Below are positions 5,580 through 5,998 of a DNA stretch of 5,998 nt, piece by piece. This DNA is from an uncultured Methylocystaceae bacterium (lineage in GTDB: Bacteria; Pseudomonadota; Alphaproteobacteria; Rhizobiales; Beijerinckiaceae). The position numbers were made by a program, and so were the translations under genes. The stretch spans positions 1-5,998 of the forward strand of contig CAMFKC010000174.1 of the NCBI GenBank assembly GCA_945956975.1, in the 5' to 3' direction. Under the pieces are notes generated by a model. That model saw only the letters and a program-made list of their open reading frames with translations. It searched no databases and had not been told where the DNA came from. The stretch's first letter is position 1; every line of letters begins with the position of its first letter.

Positions 5580-5998
5580 TCAGATCGAACGCGCAGCGAG
5601 CCACAGCGCCGTGTCGGGATAGACCATGAGCCCGGCGGCAGCGAGCGCAATGCCGTAGGGAATGCCGCCGTTCTTTTCACGCAGCCGCGCGAGCCAGGGC
5701 GTGGAGGACAACGGCCCCTCCATCGCCATGCGGCGCAGCTGGAGGATTGCGAGAGTCAGGACGCCGCCGAAAATGGAGGCGAAGACGCCATACGACGGCA
5801 GCAGACCGAACCCGAGCCAGAGCGCCGTCGCCGCCGCCAGCTTGGCGTCGCCGCCGCCGATCCAGCCGATGTTGAACAGGGCGAAACAAACGACAAGCAT
5901 CAGGACAGCGGCGAGCGCGTGCCAGCCGATGGTCGACCATTGCATGCCCATGGCGATTGCCAGCACGAAGAAGCCCGCGATCAGCACCAGCGATACTG
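5580..5998 (-). CDS. cpaA: CpaA/TadV prepilin peptidase, 5' end outside window
   Basis: Inner-membrane aspartic peptidase (family A24, type IV prepilin peptidase-like) that removes the leader of the Flp pilin and pseudopilins. The frame is open to the right edge, so about 139 C-terminal residues are visible; this family is usually around 170 residues, so a few tens are missing, including the first catalytic Asp. Visible are hydrophobic segments (VLIAGFFVLAIAMG, then ALAAVLMLVVCFALF), the second active-site motif in WIGGGDAKLAAATALWLGF, a further membrane segment (GVFASIFGGVLTLAILQL), a polar loop, and the conserved C-terminal GIPYGIALAAAGLMVYP. The first in-window GTG (5987) is not the real start because family-like sequence (VSLVLIAGF) continues upstream of it. 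It ends with TGA at 5582-5580 and is separated from cpaB by 134 bases. Confidence 0.92.
   Translation of the reverse strand, partial: VSLVLIAGFFVLAIAMGMQWSTIGWHALAAVLMLVVCFALFNIGWIGGGDAKLAAATALWLGFGLLPSYGVFASIFGGVLTLAILQLRRMAMEGPLSSTPWLARLREKNGGIPYGIALAAAGLMVYPDTALWLAARSI

Noticed and set aside
1..5998. Search for CRISPR arrays, tRNA/rRNA genes, insertion sequences, attachment sites or an embedded defence system
   Set aside because: I found no repeat-spacer pattern, RNA gene, transposase or terminal inverted repeat by eye. The window is almost fully occupied by a standard cpa gene series.

Overview
The window is a slice of a Tad (tight adherence, Flp/type IVc) pilus assembly locus. Every real gene lies on the minus strand, so transcription reads from high to low coordinates: cpaA (5' end outside the window), cpaB, cpaC, cpaD, cpaE and cpaF (3' end outside the window). 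The cpa-type order, the CpaD lipoprotein, the CpaE with a receiver-like domain plus a ParA/MinD-like ATPase domain, and the high-GC codon use all point to an alphaproteobacterium. Hyphomicrobiales is my best guess, from the overall look of the proteins; I cannot name a genus.

Layout from right to left. 5998-5580 holds the C-terminal part of the prepilin peptidase CpaA, including its GGGD active-site motif. 5579-5446 is a 134-base, comparatively AT-rich gap, the only sizeable non-coding stretch. It holds a near-consensus CtrA-type box and a short direct repeat, and is the likeliest place for a promoter driving cpaB onward. After that the genes are tightly packed: cpaB (5445-4636), cpaC (about 4615-3080, start uncertain), cpaD (3060-2311), cpaE (2307-1042) and cpaF (997-1, partial). 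The cpaC-cpaD gap is 19 bases, the cpaD-cpaE gap 3 bases and the cpaE-cpaF gap 44 bases, consistent with one operon. Good Shine-Dalgarno sequences precede cpaD, cpaE and cpaF.

How the genes work together, from family knowledge: CpaA cleaves the leader of the Flp pilin. CpaC is the outer-membrane secretin through which the pilus exits, and CpaD is an outer-membrane lipoprotein associated with it. CpaB is an inner-membrane-anchored periplasmic protein thought to link to the secretin. CpaE localises the machine to a pole, and CpaF is the hexameric motor ATPase. The pilin gene and the inner-membrane platform genes (tadB/tadC, also called cpaG/cpaH) are not in the window.

I found no undescribed system here. 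The observations worth checking are modest: the CtrA-like box, the ambiguous cpaC start with repeated ribosome-binding sites, a cysteine-bracketed loop in the secretin domain, and the degenerate receiver and P-loop of CpaE. The plus strand carries several long open frames, but they are antisense shadows of these genes.
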